Shown: positions 1 to 14,052, counted from the first letter of the stretch. The stretch is DNA of 34,511 nt from Pleurobrachia bachei (GCA_000695325.1 AVPN01000080.1:42647-77157); one strand, 5' to 3'. Program-made: numbers and translations. The notes: generated by a model from the letters alone, not told the origin.

Positions 1-32
<32 letters not shown>

Positions 33-130
33 AAGAAAGAGAGAGGGAGAGAAAGAAAGAGAGAGAGAGAGGGGGAGAGGGAGAGAGATGTGAGGAGAGA
101 GAGGGAGATGGAGAGAGAGATAGAGAAAGG
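1..130. repeat. GA-rich microsatellite
   Basis: Purine-only GA/GAAA/GGGA repeats fill the first 130 bases with only a few interruptions. The tract reaches the window edge, so its full length is unknown. Confidence 0.95.
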
Positions 131-302
131 AATCGGCTGACAGAGAAGTCTTTACTCGGAGAGAACACACAAGGGAACATAATTCAATTCATTCACACAA
201 CCCTTGCTTTTTTGTCGTTTTACGCCTTGTGTTTACTGTCCCTTGCTGACACATGTGCATTTAGCCGAGACAGGAGGGGGATATCTTTAGGTTTGGAGAG
301 AT

Positions 303-359
<57 letters not shown>

Positions 360-842
360 TCTGATACCTAAAAGTCCTCTGTTTTGTCTCGTGTAACGCT
401 TTGCCGGGCGGGGTAATAAACAGTTGTTGAGTTTTCTAACTTGTCCCCACACAATTCCGTGTTGCAACTTCGATCTCATTCTTCTTGGCTCGTGTTCCAG
501 TATTATTTAACCGTGACCCCCTTTTATCTCACCTCCTTCTCGGCACATTGTCTCAACCTGCGAAAATCGAAACTCTCTCTCCATTTTCAAACCCTCTGTT
601 TCTCTCTCCAGCTCTGCTCCGTTCACCTTTATATTTCATTATCTCTCCTACTTCCCTTCCCCTTTTTTCTCTCTTGATAGTAATACAATGGTCATTGAAA
701 TTTACCAATTGTGTTATCGGAGTCTCTCTCCGTGTTTTATTCTGTAACGGTCGAGCTTCTCCACTCGCAAACCCTGGTTCATTGTTTTGAGATTAAATTC
801 GTTTTTCTTCATCTCTGAATATAATATTTATTTTAGCCGAAA
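131..842. other. upstream region of MCC; second GA run
   Basis: I see no convincing gene here. A pure (GA)n run lies at about 311-357. Bases 480-680 are pyrimidine-rich. Short open frames in this stretch come from the simple repeats. The segment probably holds the promoter and 5' untranslated region of the MCC homologue that starts at 843, but I recognise no specific promoter motif. Confidence 0.5.
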
Positions 843-3800
843 ATGCCTTGTTACGCCGAAGAAACCACAGCTAATAAAAATCTGAGAAGGACTCGGAGAA
901 AAAGGTGTGATTTGATTGGAACTAGATTCATGAAGCTCGGGTGGCCTGGGATAGTTCGGGAAGGCCGGTGGGGTTGGCTATGGGTGGTTGTGGGATGTGG
1001 GGGACGGGGCCGGTGGGGTAGCTGTAGGCTGTGTGGGTTGATTTGTCAGAATATGTCGGTCCCCGAATTGTGACACAACCTGCCTGAGTGGGAAACTTAA
1101 ATAGACATTAAAAGGGACAGACCCCCCAGGCGCAAACACAATTTGTCACCTCCCCAGAACCACATGAGTTCTCAGACTTAGCAATATTCCATGATATGAT
1201 TATGGATTATATTATTTCTCCCAAATTATCTACCTCATCTCCCCAGGTACCCAGAACCCGGTGACAGTATGATCCTGTTCAACAAGAACCACCATCACCA
1301 GTCATCTGGTGACAAGTGCAGGAGCTGCCACAAGTTACAGCAGGAACTTGCCAGGACCGAAAATGAGCTAATGAACATTCTGAATGAGGTCCAACAATCG
1401 AGGCAGGCTACTCGCCAACTTGACAGTCTAAAGGTATTATCACACCGTGTAATATATGTTACACCCCCACCTCTGGTAGACGTATATTATTACCCCCAAT
1501 TTATCAACTAGTAAAAAGAAGACAAAATCCAATAATAACCCCCTCCTTTCTCTTTTTAGACCCAGCTAGCCCGAGTTGAAAATGAGTTAGAGCAATCAGA
1601 AACACAATTGGAACAGGCGGTGGCCGACCTGCGATCTGCTAAAATGGGTCAAAATGAGGCGAATCAGTTGAAGGATGTGTACAGGAAGAAGTGTGAGGCG
1701 TACCTGAGGCAAAGGAAGGACATTGAGGATCAGATCAATCAGGGTAGGTGCAGTTAGAGATGATAAAGTGCAGTCGAACCATGATATACCCGAGCATCCC
1801 GGTAAATCGGGGTCCGACTGTACTTACGATTGAATAGTAGTTAGTACTGCAGACTGCAGTAACAGTTATTATTGCATTAGATTCCCCCTAAAACCTAAAA
1901 CCCTCCTCCTCTCTCCCAGGAAGTCTAGATGGAGTAACACGAGTTATGAAGGAGCCCCTAACTCTGGACGAAGCAGGACCTGAAACCGAGTCCCGAGAAG
2001 AGCTCCTCTGGAAGATCCAGTCCCTTGAAGATCACGTAGCTCAACTGGTTGATGAGAACAGGGCGCTGGCAAAGGGCAACAAGAAGACAGTTTCAGCAGT
2101 CCCTGCAGTGAAAGAAGAGGAAGACACAGAGGAAGATACAGCCAAGGAAGAGGAGGGAGGTACTCTGGAACAGCAACTATCAGACAAGGCTCTACTAAAC
2201 AAAGAGGTCACTAAAGCTGCCGAGACGGGCCTGGTGAATAATGACACAGCCAAGTCTCTCTCTGAAGCGTTACAGAGTTGTAATACAGTTCGTGACGTCA
2301 TGAAAACGCTGTTCAGTCACAATAGTACCCAGGTGGAGAAGCAGCTTCAGGAGAGAGAGTTGCAGTTGGAGCGACAGAACACCAAGATAGAACATCTCAA
2401 GAGCCAGATTGATGTTATGGCTCTCACTCTGGCGGAGAGTAAGTGGTATGCAGACAAGTTGAGTATGTTAGTGGGACAGTATGATGCGGGGAACAGCGCC
2501 CTCAGTCTCGCCCTAAAGTACTCTGAAATGGCACTAGAAGTATCAGAGGTTCTCCTCCTACTAACAGACACCGAGCAGTCAGTCATGTTAGCTAACTGCA
2601 CTAAGGGCGCTGACAAGAGTGTGGGAAAGATGACGACAGAGCGGCGTAGAGCGAATAACAGCAGGAGACAGGTTGAAATGAGGGCTAAGTCTCTCCTTCA
2701 GAAGTTAGAGAAGACGTTAGAGGATCCGTCAGGGGCTCAGTGGGAGACGATGAGTAACAGTACTCAAACCAGTAAACACAGTAATGGAACAAACAACAGC
2801 TCACAACACTCACACCCTATCGAGATTGAGATATCTCAGACGGAGATTCTGAAGTTCAAGGAATTTAAGGAACAACTAAAGGCCCACAAGAATGCCCTGA
2901 AAGCGTCCATCCTGGAACTCGACACCAGCATCCTAACTGAGGCCCCCGAACTGCCCAAATCCAACTCCAAGACAGACCTCAGACTGGATCTAGAGCACGC
3001 GGTCATGCTGCAAGAACTAAACTGCGCTAAGGAGGAGAGAGCGGAGATGCGAGCAATGGCATATCTCGCCCAGCAGGAGCTCAGAACTCTTGAGTTACAG
3101 CTAGAGGCGGCAAAACTCCAGGAACAAGGCTTCAAGAGTCAGATCAGTTACTACAAATCCGAGTGGAGGGAGGAAATGAGGAAAAGGAGACGGTTAGCGA
3201 AGGAGGTGAAGGGATCAGGGAAGGATGGTAACCCAGAGGAGCTGCAGATTGAGATGGAGCTCATGGAATCACAGAAACGAGAGAAGAAGCTGAAGGGAAG
3301 GGTCAGTGAAATGACTGAAACGATTAACAGACTGACAAGGAACGCAGAGCTGAGGCACATGCAACAGGACTCCTATATTTCAGATCTGAAGAGAACCAAC
3401 AATGCTCTTACATGGTAAGCGTTACACTGTAGACTTAGTTTTCACCCCCCACCCCGTTTTCATCTCTCTCTGCGGTCATATTCATCACGATCAACTGTTT
3501 CCTTTCTCTCTCTTTATCATCCAATCCCTCTCTCAGTGCGTACGATAAGAGTAAGAAAAAGCACGCTCTATCGTTAAAGAAGTTGGAAGCACAGATCACG
3601 CAGTTGGTGGCTCAGCATGAGAAGGATGTCGTCTCTAAAAAGAGTTCTCCTAACTCGTTAGCAGTGGATTCAGAATCTAATAACAGGTACAGCTTTGTTC
3701 AGTACCCGAGTCGTATCGCCTGACACTGTGTCATTCAATTCAGTACCCGTTCAGTCAGTTTAGTTATTCAGTCATTTAGCAAATATTTCCGCAAGATGTG

Positions 3801-4155
3801 ATTTGGCTATTCCAGTACCCTGTGTGTAGCAGCTATTTCGTAACGTCCAGTACACGTTGCAGTATTAGCTCAGCCTATAAAACATTCCGCTACTTTAGTT
3901 TCTTGTCAACACCAATTAGATCCAGATTTTTGGCTCCACCCCTCAACCCTTCCTCCCCTTCCCTCTATAACAGCGCTCTATATCTCACTTCCGTCTCTAC
4001 TCTAACAAATCCGTCTCTACCAAATCTATCAAGTTAAGTCCCTCCCTTCTGTATCGCCCATTCTAACCACCCGTTATCCCAGGTTATCGTATTTCGAGGA
4101 GCGGAGCTGCAGTAGCGTGGGGAGTCACAGCCACGCCGAGGAGACGGAACTGTGA
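843..4155 (+). CDS. MCC: MCC homologue (colorectal mutant cancer protein family), six exons
   Basis: Coiled-coil scaffold of the MCC/USHBP1 family, known in vertebrates to bind PDZ proteins such as Scribble and to act in cell migration and Wnt/NF-kB control. Exons read in phase: 843-904, 1247-1433, 1560-1743, 1920-3414, 3537-3686, 4083-4155, giving 716 residues (human MCC is about 830). The family signature is the stretch LVGQYDAGNSALSLALKYSE, followed by an EVLLLLTDTEQS segment, in exon 4; most of the protein is charged heptad-like coiled coil. The last residues are EETEL, a class I PDZ ligand like the C-terminus of vertebrate MCC. Exon 1 is the least certain part: its ATG at 843 and the donor after 904 fit the phase of exon 2, but an initiation at the ATG at 1269 is possible. 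The stop is TGA, with a polyadenylation signal 63 bases on. Confidence 0.88.
1771..1820. mobile_element. short pogo/Tc1-like inverted-repeat element (MITE) in MCC intron 3
   Basis: The ends CAGTCGAACC and, inverted, CAGTCGGACC enclose about 10 internal bases, and TA follows the right end. The same termini occur in a 102-bp element at 23402-23503. CAGTC-type ends next to TA are typical of pogo/Tc1-mariner-derived elements. It encodes nothing. Confidence 0.6.
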
Positions 4156-4217
4156 CGAGTTATGACGTGTTGAATGACACGCATGGATAGAGAGGACGAT
4201 CAGAGCTGTGATACAGT

Positions 4218-4223
4218 AATAAA
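4218..4223 (+). terminator. MCC polyadenylation signal
   Basis: AATAAA lies 63 bases after the MCC stop codon, the expected place for cleavage and polyadenylation of this transcript. Confidence 0.7.
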
Positions 4224-4692
4224 TGTATCTGACAGAGAGCGAGAGACTCGACCAGACTCGCTTTTGTCTCTACCTGAGATTTAAACAACATGTTATGTTT
4301 CATTTACCCATCAGAATATATATAAGTATAATGTGACTGAGCCAGATAGAGACTGTAGATTGAAAAAGAAGAGTGAAGAAGATTTGCATCATTATGAGAT
4401 CAATACGTTATTTTTGCACACCAAAGAAAGCCTATTGCCAAGATATACCCATTATCTCTTTTTCCGGTGACTAGACTAAACTAACGAAACGTTCCATAGT
4501 TTTTTTCATGTTTCATCTTTGCTTTTTCATTGATAAGGAATCGGTCTAGTCGCTTGGAGGGGTACGCGTGTAAATGAGTTTGTTTTTATGGTCAATTTTG
4601 ATCTAAATTGAATTGGACGATTACATTGTACTTGATGGATGGATTCGTTTACTTGATAAAATCTCGACTTTTCAGTTTTCTAAATTTACAAG

Positions 4693-4750
4693 GACAAGCT
4701 TCTCAAACTTCGTGAGTAATTTAAGAAATGGAAACATTTCGAAGCTTGTC
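4693..4750. repeat. inverted repeat with 10-bp arms
   Basis: GACAAGCTTC at 4693-4702 is exactly complementary to GAAGCTTGTC at 4741-4750, and the flanks beyond the arms are partly complementary. It may be a mobile-element remnant; no coding content. Confidence 0.6.
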
Positions 4751-4848
4751 TTTGTGTCCTGACTGTCACCGTATTACCGGTGGTATATGTCCTAACTTCG
4801 ACCATTCTCATAACTGGTTCAACTTCATGTGAGGCGTGAGCGGTGAAC

Positions 4849-5125
4849 TAACTGTGTCCTTACTGGCTCATGCCCTAAATTTTCCCTAAATGTGTCCAAA
4901 CTGAGTCCTAAATGTGACCTAACTGTGTCCTAACTGTGCCCTAAATTTATCCTAACTGTGCGCTAAATTTGTTCTTACTGTGTTCTTACTGTGTCCTAAC
5001 TGTGTCCTAACGGGGTCCTAACTGTGTCCTAAATGTATCCTAACTGTGTCCTAACTGTGCGCTAAATGTGTCCTTACTGTGCGCTAAATGTGCCCTAACT
5101 GTGTCCTAATTGTGCCCTTACTGGC
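4849..5125. repeat. degenerate 11-bp minisatellite (TGTCCTAACTG)
   Basis: About 25 imperfect copies of an 11-base unit, close to TGTCCTAACTG, with frequent variants (TGTCCTAAATG, TGCGCTAAATG, TGTTCTTACTG). The array begins and ends next to similar sequence: CTTACTGGCTCATG occurs at both edges (about 4860 and 5110). The many substitutions suggest an old array. Confidence 0.85.
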
Positions 5126-7018
5126 TCATGTGGGTTATCTCCGAGAGAGAAAGTTGGAACACCGGTAGTAGCGGTGACGTAGTGCAAACGTCATCAAAGG
5201 CTACCTTTCCTTAGCCCCAGGAAGGGCTAGCTCCACAACCTTAGAACAATGCAGCTGCTGCATTGACGGCGCCAGACTGAATGGCTTAATGGGCTACCTA
5301 TAATTTGTAAAGTGTGGCGACTTGTTTAATCTCATGTCCACACCTATCAAACTTTGTCAAAACTACACATTCTCACACGTTACTTGGCATCGATCTGCGG
5401 TTCCGTGAAGGTTCCCACTAGAAGCCCCAAAATGCCGCTCTCTCTCGTGCTGCGAAGTGTGTTTTTATTTTTGCCGAGGTCAGGCGCCGACATAACAACC
5501 ACCACCCCCACACGTGCCATAGTGTTAACACATCCCATAGTCACTCATGCAATTGGGAGGTTAGCCCGTGCCAATATTGTGTTGATTATTCCCACACAAA
5601 AAGTGCCAAAAATTAAAAATATTGTTGTGAGGGAACAATAATTACCAATGAATGGGTTGTTCATCACCTGCACTAATCTTGGAGCAAGTTCAGATAGGGG
5701 TGCACGGTGTGTAATTGTATCATATTGTTTTGAAATGGTTATCCGTATAATAATAACAACGTTTTGGAAGTTAAAAAACTTTGGGGTGCGGCCAGGTACT
5801 CTATTTTGTAAACAAATGTGATATCATGGCCGGGCCAAAATTCACGTGGCTGAAAATTGCAGTCAGTTCATGATTGATTTTTTAGTTCATGGTCACCCTA
5901 CGAGGGCCTTGTCTACCAAAGTATGTAATAGCATAGAAAAATAGAATAAGGGGCTGAAGATCTGGGGGATGGGAGGAAAGAGGAAAATGGCAGTGTGTTT
6001 GCTATCGTTTATTCTGTGCTTCATATCATGGTCCCTTGAACTTACAAAACGCACAGGTGTGGGGGTATTATATAGTGTGCCATCCTAGTTTTTATACTGC
6101 CAAATATATCTCTGAGCTCCCATGGATAGCGGTTTGTAGGAGGCAGTCAAATACAACCGCCAACTGACGGTGGGACGGTAGGAATGAATATAGACGAATA
6201 GACTGAAGAGAGAGAAGCTGGTGAAATGATTACCATCAATCACAATCTCTCTTATTATGTTCCTCCCGGGGTGGGGAGAGAAAGGGTCGAACAAGGTACC
6301 ACCTCCTACTAAAGAAGCTAATTGGCACGAGTTGAATATTATTACGGCGTTAGTTTAAGTCATTACATGATAATTAACTAATTAGGAATTCCCCGAGGAT
6401 TATATATAACAGCCTGGGTAAATTATAACACCCTGCACTAGTCATTTGAAGCAGAAAGAGAGGGAGAGTCAGGGACTGAGAGAGAGAGGGAGACTGCGAG
6501 AGTGAGAGTGAGAGAGATAGAATTAGAAAGGGAGCGTCTAGACTTGTTAGTGATATACCTATAACAACTCTATAATCATAATAGCAAAGTCAAATTATAT
6601 CAGTTGTGCGACAAAAGTTTTGGCGTGATTCCAAACCCCATACTGTCTAGCGTAATTACCATGGGTACCATTTTTACGATCCGGCTGGAGAAACCTCGAT
6701 ATACGACCGGCAATTATGGAACTATCATGATTAAAGTACTTTTGTATTTTTCACTGTCCCCCAGCACTCATGTGGTCGACTCGTACAGAATTCCTGAACC
6801 CGAAAGTAATAGGCACTTGAAAGTGTGATCAAAGGTAAATAACTACTGTCTAATTTTATAATTACCGCTTTCGAATTAGCTTTTTTGTATCGTTCGACAA
6901 TTGAAGTCCCGCCGGCCGCCAATGCCAAGCACGTGATACATGATTCACTTCTAACTCAAACTAGGGTGAAATGGGACCACCTGGGCTCAAATTGCAACTC
7001 CTTCGTCTCTTTCCGCAT
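5126..7018. other. intergenic region without a recognisable gene
   Basis: The open frames here are short and show no protein character or splice-compatible partners. Small structures present: a 19-base palindrome at 5247-5265 (arms CAATGCAGC / GCTGCATTG around one T) and a GA-rich tract at about 6450-6538. Confidence 0.6.
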
Positions 7019-8054
7019 CACCAATCCTCAATTCCTGCACAGACAAAATGATACAGAGTGCTCTCCCTCCTTTGATCTATAATTATTGAGCCCACTGTAA
7101 TTATGCTTGGAGTGTGCTACTTCGCCGTGCTAAGCATCGCCGCCATCCCGTCATTTACCTGGTTGTAAACAGCCGCAATTTTGCAATTTGTCGCATTTTA
7201 TATCCTCCACAAGTGCAAGGTACCCAGGCGTAAACATGAGTACATCGGTTTGCTGTCATCACAAACTCCAAAGAGGGATAAATACAAGAGGATTTCAAGC
7301 ACCTGCCCCTTATAATTTTCTCATTAAGTAATTTCGAGTTACAAGTCCTTCCATTTAGCCCTGATCCTTGCAATTATTTTGTTTATAAACCCTTTTCCCA
7401 CCCCTCCCTCTATTATCGGATCTTTCTTGTTCTCTTTCTCTCCCAATTTCAATTATCCAAAGATTGCATTGGTACCAATTTGCATCTCAGTTCCAGGCGA
7501 TAAGTACATGGGAAAAGGGTAGGGTAGGGGGCAGTTATCCCAGAAAGGATAAAACAAAGGAAAGCCGTATTATGAGTCTGAAATCTAGTGGTGACATTCA
7601 ATCGCTATATTGATCAATGACTGCGGAGAGAATCGGGGGTAGAGAGATTGAGAATGGTTGAGCGAGGCGTCCAAGTTGTATTTTGGGCGGTATAATGTCT
7701 CAATTTCCCCTCAGGGCTTGATTCGCATTCTCTAATTACAAAGTTCATCGTGTTCCAGGCTCATAGGATGGAAATGGGAAGCTGTAAATATTTTGTCCCA
7801 GGGCCAGGAGCTCAGTTAGTATTGCCTCATTGAGTGTTTTCATTTTACAAATACACCACTCTTATAACAGCCGATTTTCCTGTGATAGAGCAAACGCGAA
7901 ATGAGAATGACAGTGAAATCTTGCAAGATAAGCAAAATAAAAGGTGATCTTTCGAAATCCTTATAATATTTGTTTGGAAACTTCAACCGGGACTGAGAGA
8001 ATGGAAATACTTGGCCGAAAAAGCTTCACTCCCGAAAAAAGATGTCTGAACCTG
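7019..8054. repeat. 1.03 kb tandem direct repeat, copy 1
   Basis: This segment is repeated almost base for base at 8055-9083. The offset is 1036 bases at the start of the unit and slightly less further on because of small indels. I see no credible coding sequence; the frames common to both copies are short and lack splice support. The junction carries the short shared string CACCAATCC. Confidence 0.93.
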
Positions 8055-9083
8055 CACCAATCCTCAATTCCTGCACAGACAAAATGATACAGAGTGCTCT
8101 CCCTCCTTTGATCTATAATTATTGAGCCCACTGTAATTATGCTTGGAGTGTGCTACTTCGCCGTGCTAAGCATCGCCGCCATCCCGTCATTTACCTGGTT
8201 GTAAACAGCCGCAATTTTGCAATTTGTCGCATTTTATATCCTCCACAAGTGCTCTAGGTACCCAGGCGTAAACATGAGCACATCGGTTTGCTGTCATCAC
8301 AAACTCCAAAGAGGGATAAATACAAGAGGATTTCAAGCACCTGCCCCTTATAATTTTCTCATTAAGTAATTTCGAGTTACAAGTCCTTCCATTTAGCCCT
8401 GATCCTTGCAATTATTTTGTTTATAAACCCTTTTCCCACCCCTCCCTCTATTATCGGATCTTTCTTGTTCTCTTTCTCTCCCAATTTCAATTATCCAAAG
8501 ATTGCATTGGTACCAATTTGCATCTCAGTTCCAGGCGATAAGTACATGGAGGGTAGGGGGCAGTTATCCCAGAAAGGATAAAACAAAGGAAAGCCGTATT
8601 ATGAGTCTGAAATCTAGTGGTGACATTCAATCGCTATATTGATCAATGACTGCGGAGAGAATCGGGGGTAGAGAGATTGAGAATGGTTCAGCGAGGCGTC
8701 CAAGTTGTATTTTGGGCGGTATAATGTCTCAATTTCCCCTCAGGGCTTGATTCGCATTCTCTAATTACAAAGTTCATCGTGTTCCAGGCTCATAGGATGG
8801 AAATGGGAAGCTGTAAATATTTTGTCCCAGGGCCAGGAGCTCAGTTAGTATTGCCTCATTGAGTGTTTTCATTTTACAAATACACCACTCTTATAACAGC
8901 CGATTTTCCTGTGATAGAGCAAACGCGAAATGAGAATGACAGTGAAATCTTGCAAGATAAGCAAAATAAAAGGTGATCTTTCGAAATCCTTATAATATTT
9001 GTTTGGAAACTTCAACCGGGACTGAGAGAATGGAAATACTTGGCCGAAAAAGCTTCACTCCCGAAAAAAGATGTCTGAACCTG
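8055..9083. repeat. 1.03 kb tandem direct repeat, copy 2
   Basis: Near-identical to 7019-8054. Differences I noted: a few bases around the GTGC..GGTACC site (8250 versus 7216), loss of about nine bases in a GGGTA-rich spot near 8548, and a few substitutions such as C for T in the GAG(C/T)ACATCGG context. Such low divergence points to a recent duplication or two unmerged haplotypes. Confidence 0.93.
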
Positions 9084-9545
9084 AAAAGAGTAAAAAGGGG
9101 GAAGATACCGATAGTTCATGTAAGATAGAGAAGCGACAGAGAGGTCAGAGATAGTGAGACAAAGAGAGAAAAAGACAGGGACAAAGACAGAGATAAATAC
9201 AGACGGAGACAGAGGCAGACAGAAAGAGGGACAGAATGAGTGAGAGAGTGAGAGAGAGAAAGAGAGAGAGAGGGGGGGGAGAAAGAGAGAGGGGGAGGAA
9301 GAGAGAGTCAGAGGGAGAGGGATAAAGAGAGATGCAAAGATCAAGAGACATACTGATACAGGCAGAGCGAGGGACAGACAGAGAGACGGAGAGACAGATA
9401 GATAGAAAGACGTACCGACTGATGTAGGGACAGCCAGGCAGACAGACAAACAAATGACAAAGTTAGGTCGGAAAGATGTGATTATGTAGTCATCGAGGGA
9501 CACGAAAGACAGAATGACAGATAGTATGACAAATAGTGAGAACCG
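9084..9545. repeat. polypurine tract of degenerate GA/GACA/GATA repeats
   Basis: Almost all purine on the plus strand, with interspersed GACAGA, GATAGA and GAGAGA blocks; the purest part is about 9240-9310. The long antisense open frames rich in Ser, Leu and Pro are products of the repeat, not genes. Confidence 0.9.
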
Positions 9546-9572
9546 AGACAGTCCTATTTTACTAACAATGAC

Positions 9573-9779
9573 TCACAGCATTGACTTGGTCACATATTTG
9601 TTACAAATTTTGTAACCGTTGGGCATAAGTTTTCCATTGTGTACCACATATAATGCATCCAGCGGAAGTTTTTTAGCAATAGCATGCCCAAAAGCATGGC
9701 AATTGATTGTGAACAGTTGTCCACGTTTCTGGCATGTTTCTGCCCATTGGGTCAAAACAGGGGCTATGATCTAGCAAAA
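9573..9779 (-). pseudogene. possible orphan terminal exon or gene remnant
   Basis: On the minus strand an acceptor-like run (TATATTTTTGCTAG) is followed by an open frame of about 65 codons, IIAPVLTQWAETCQKRGQ..., ending in TGA. Its composition looks protein-like rather than repeat-derived. I recognise no family and find no matching upstream exon, so it may be a retained fragment of an older gene or transposon, or chance. Confidence 0.25.
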
Positions 9780-10445
9780 ATATAACGTGTATTGCTAATA
9801 AATTATAAACTGACATTTTGGCAGTGAATTGGGGAGAAGGGTGTGAAAATCAAGATAACTATCTCATTGTGAAGGAAAAAAAGCCCAGTTCCTTATTAAC
9901 TTGTATGCATTTTGTAATGAGTGACTGCAACTTAATATTCATTTCTTTAGTTTCTGATATCGGTACATTATTACATGAATGGTTCGAATATTTCAGGTGA
10001 AAGGTACAACTATAAATGGCAGCTAGGGCGTGAATCGGGATCCTTACCCCATGTGACTCGTGACTGATGTGCAGATGAACGGATCGATTAACTCGCCTTG
10101 AATTAACAGTGATCGCTAAATCTCTAACTTTGAGTGCTAGGTATCGTTTTGACTACTTCTTTACCATGAAGCAGGCTATTTTCCAGCGCGGGGCCCTCTC
10201 TCCCGGCACTATCCCTAATTATACTGACGGATCTATAACAGCACTTGCGTGATTCTCTGGAAAAGTTGCCGCACCTTTGGGGAGCCATAACTCTGTTTTC
10301 ACTGGCAAGGTTCCCGTACTCCAGCACACGCCTGTACTTGTCTCTGACCAATCGCAACGGAGCAAAAACACACGCGCCACTCGCTATGGTTCAGTTATCA
10401 ATTTTGAAAGGCACCTCCGTTTCGCCACTGTTTATTGTAAACACT
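9780..10445. other. intergenic; probable promoter and 5' UTR of the gene at 10446
   Basis: No clear gene. The downstream reading frame stays open upstream to 10245 and has another ATG at 10386, so translation could start earlier than I propose; I see no decisive motif. Confidence 0.4.
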
Positions 10446-11959
10446 ATGCTTCAATCCGACCGAGATATTTATGAGGACGTTATTGTCCATCCGTCAAAAC
10501 GACAGAAGCTGCTTTGTGATGAACCATCTAGCCCGATATACCCGGAAGTTCTTCAACAACCATCCAACTTTGAGGATCACTACAGCTCACCTGGATTCAT
10601 TGCACCTCCACCTGCGTTTGAGATAAAATGGAATGAGCATCCAGAGGAACCTGTTGCTTTCCCTGCTACACACTGGCCATTCCATCCACCCATCCCTTAT
10701 AGTTGTGAGTACCCAGTAATGCCCGTTCCATTGCCAATCGAGACGTGTGTTCCAAAACTGAAACGTGAACCAGACACCTTGCACCAAGAGCCTCCTAATC
10801 CTGTTCACAACTCTCCGCCAAATACTCCCTATGGGTACACAATGGACTCAATTTCAAAGTTTTTGTCTTCGATTCCAGCTATCAAAAGGGAGACAGAGGA
10901 GTCGCTAGGATTGAAGTCGTCTCATGCCCCGTTACCAGATTCAATTGATACTGTGGTACGTCTTTTGAGCTCATACGAACAGGCCTCTTTGTCAATTGAG
11001 GGGCCCTACAACAGTACCTGGTTCGTTACCGGGCTCAGCCACGGCAACCTCAACTACCTGAATCTAAAAGAGACGATCGAGAGCCTTTTCTCCAAGTGCA
11101 GAACAAACTCCAACATCAACTCGAGGTTCAGCATGTACCTTGAGAGCAAGAATAGGACCACCATCGGAGATCACATCAAGGGACGGTTATGGGATGTCAC
11201 GCCAGAGAAGATTGCCACCGATATCTACAACTTGTTCACACACTACCCGGAATGTATCCAGGCTGACCAGCCCGCACTGAGGATGACAGTCCACCACCAG
11301 GAGCCCGCAGTGAAACTCATGTCAGACAATGACGTGAAAAAGAAAAGATCGATAATTACCATAGATGAGAGGAAGGAGGCATCACTGATATACGGTTTTT
11401 ATGTTGCTGTCCGAAGAAACGCCATCGTCCGTCAGAAGAAAGCCACTCGAGATCCAAAACGTCGAAAAGAGCTGGAGAATCAACTCACCAACATCTACAG
11501 GAAAGGTAAACTAAATTTTTATTAAACATTGTTTCTGCGCTCGCCAGCGCTCTTGGGTTGATTTAAATGAATGCATCAAAAAGCCAATATGTACTACTAC
11601 TCGACTTTTCTAACACTTTTTTCTCTCTCTTTGCAGGCAGGAAGTCTCTAAAGAAGAAGACCCAGGCCGTACTGAACAAATACATCGTTAACAAGACAAT
11701 TGAGGATACCTGGACCTTTGAGGACATCCCACAGCTGGAGATGAAGTTGGGTGTGAGGTGTGTGGTTTTTTCTGAAGGAGGGACCTGTTTATATGAAGGC
11801 AAGTACGTCCACCAAGATAACGAGATAGATCTACTCCATGTGAACAACAGATTTCATGTCCTTGCCTCGAGGAATGTGTTTCGGAACTATGTTCCCCACT
11901 CAACCTCCCCGATCTACCATCCCCTCGATCAGGCAGACCACGTTGAAGTGGTTTATTGA
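10446..11959 (+). CDS. hypothetical 460-residue protein, nuclear/SUMO-like motifs and a transposon-like C-terminal region
   Basis: Two exons, 10446-11505 and 11637-11959 (phase 1 junction), give 460 residues. I chose the ATG at 10446 because it has A at -3 and opens the first plausible domain; ATG 10386 would add 20 residues. The N-terminal half is Pro-rich and acidic, with a basic patch SKRQK and two SUMO-type sites, LKREP and IKRET, as in transcription regulators. The middle is basic (KKKR, RKKATRDPKRRKE). The last 90 or so residues run RKSLKKKTQ, then IEDTWTFEDIPQLEMKLG, CVVFSEGG, LYEGKY, EIDLLHVNNRFHV. That order of elements resembles, from general knowledge, a region upstream of the zinc-binding segment in proteins of Polinton/Maverick-type elements; here the cysteine segment is missing. 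Family assignment is tentative. A possible ATTAAA poly(A) signal lies at 12038-12043. Confidence 0.75.
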
Positions 11960-12322
11960 CTCAATGTTTGTGCAGTTTTGAGCAACAGTGTGTGTGATTT
12001 TGGACAATTATGTTTTATTTCTAGCATGTGAGTGAGTATTAAAAGACACACCCACCACAAGCGATATCATTGATTAGCATTTAATCGTATAATTTAACGA
12101 CAGTACCTGTGGATCAATTAACACGGTGATCAAGACATGCTATTTGCGTGGTTTTATATTGGAGAGAAGTTTGTTATGTTGTGTTATTTTGTTACCAGAA
12201 GTTCATATATATTCCTTTTATTACGTTTTGTTTCAGTTATTTAGTTGTTTTTATGTGATCAAAACCCCGGGTGTGGCTAACGGTGCGGAGATTGGACTTA
12301 GAGGAAATTTGTCTGCTTGTCA

Positions 12323-14052
<1,730 letters not shown>

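Noticed and set aside
5247-5265. Palindrome considered as a tRNA or terminator stem
   Set aside because: No cloverleaf, no T-loop sequence nearby and no U-run; only a short palindrome.
5354-5641. 95-codon plus-strand frame
   Set aside because: No protein family features and no splice-compatible neighbours.
7155-8411. 72-74 codon minus-strand frames present in both 1.03 kb repeats
   Set aside because: Their ends differ because of an indel, no family is recognisable and no splice partner exists; presence in both copies only reflects the duplication.
9012-9503. Antisense open frames of 100-160 codons
   Set aside because: They translate the polypurine tract and have repeat-like Ser/Leu/Pro composition.
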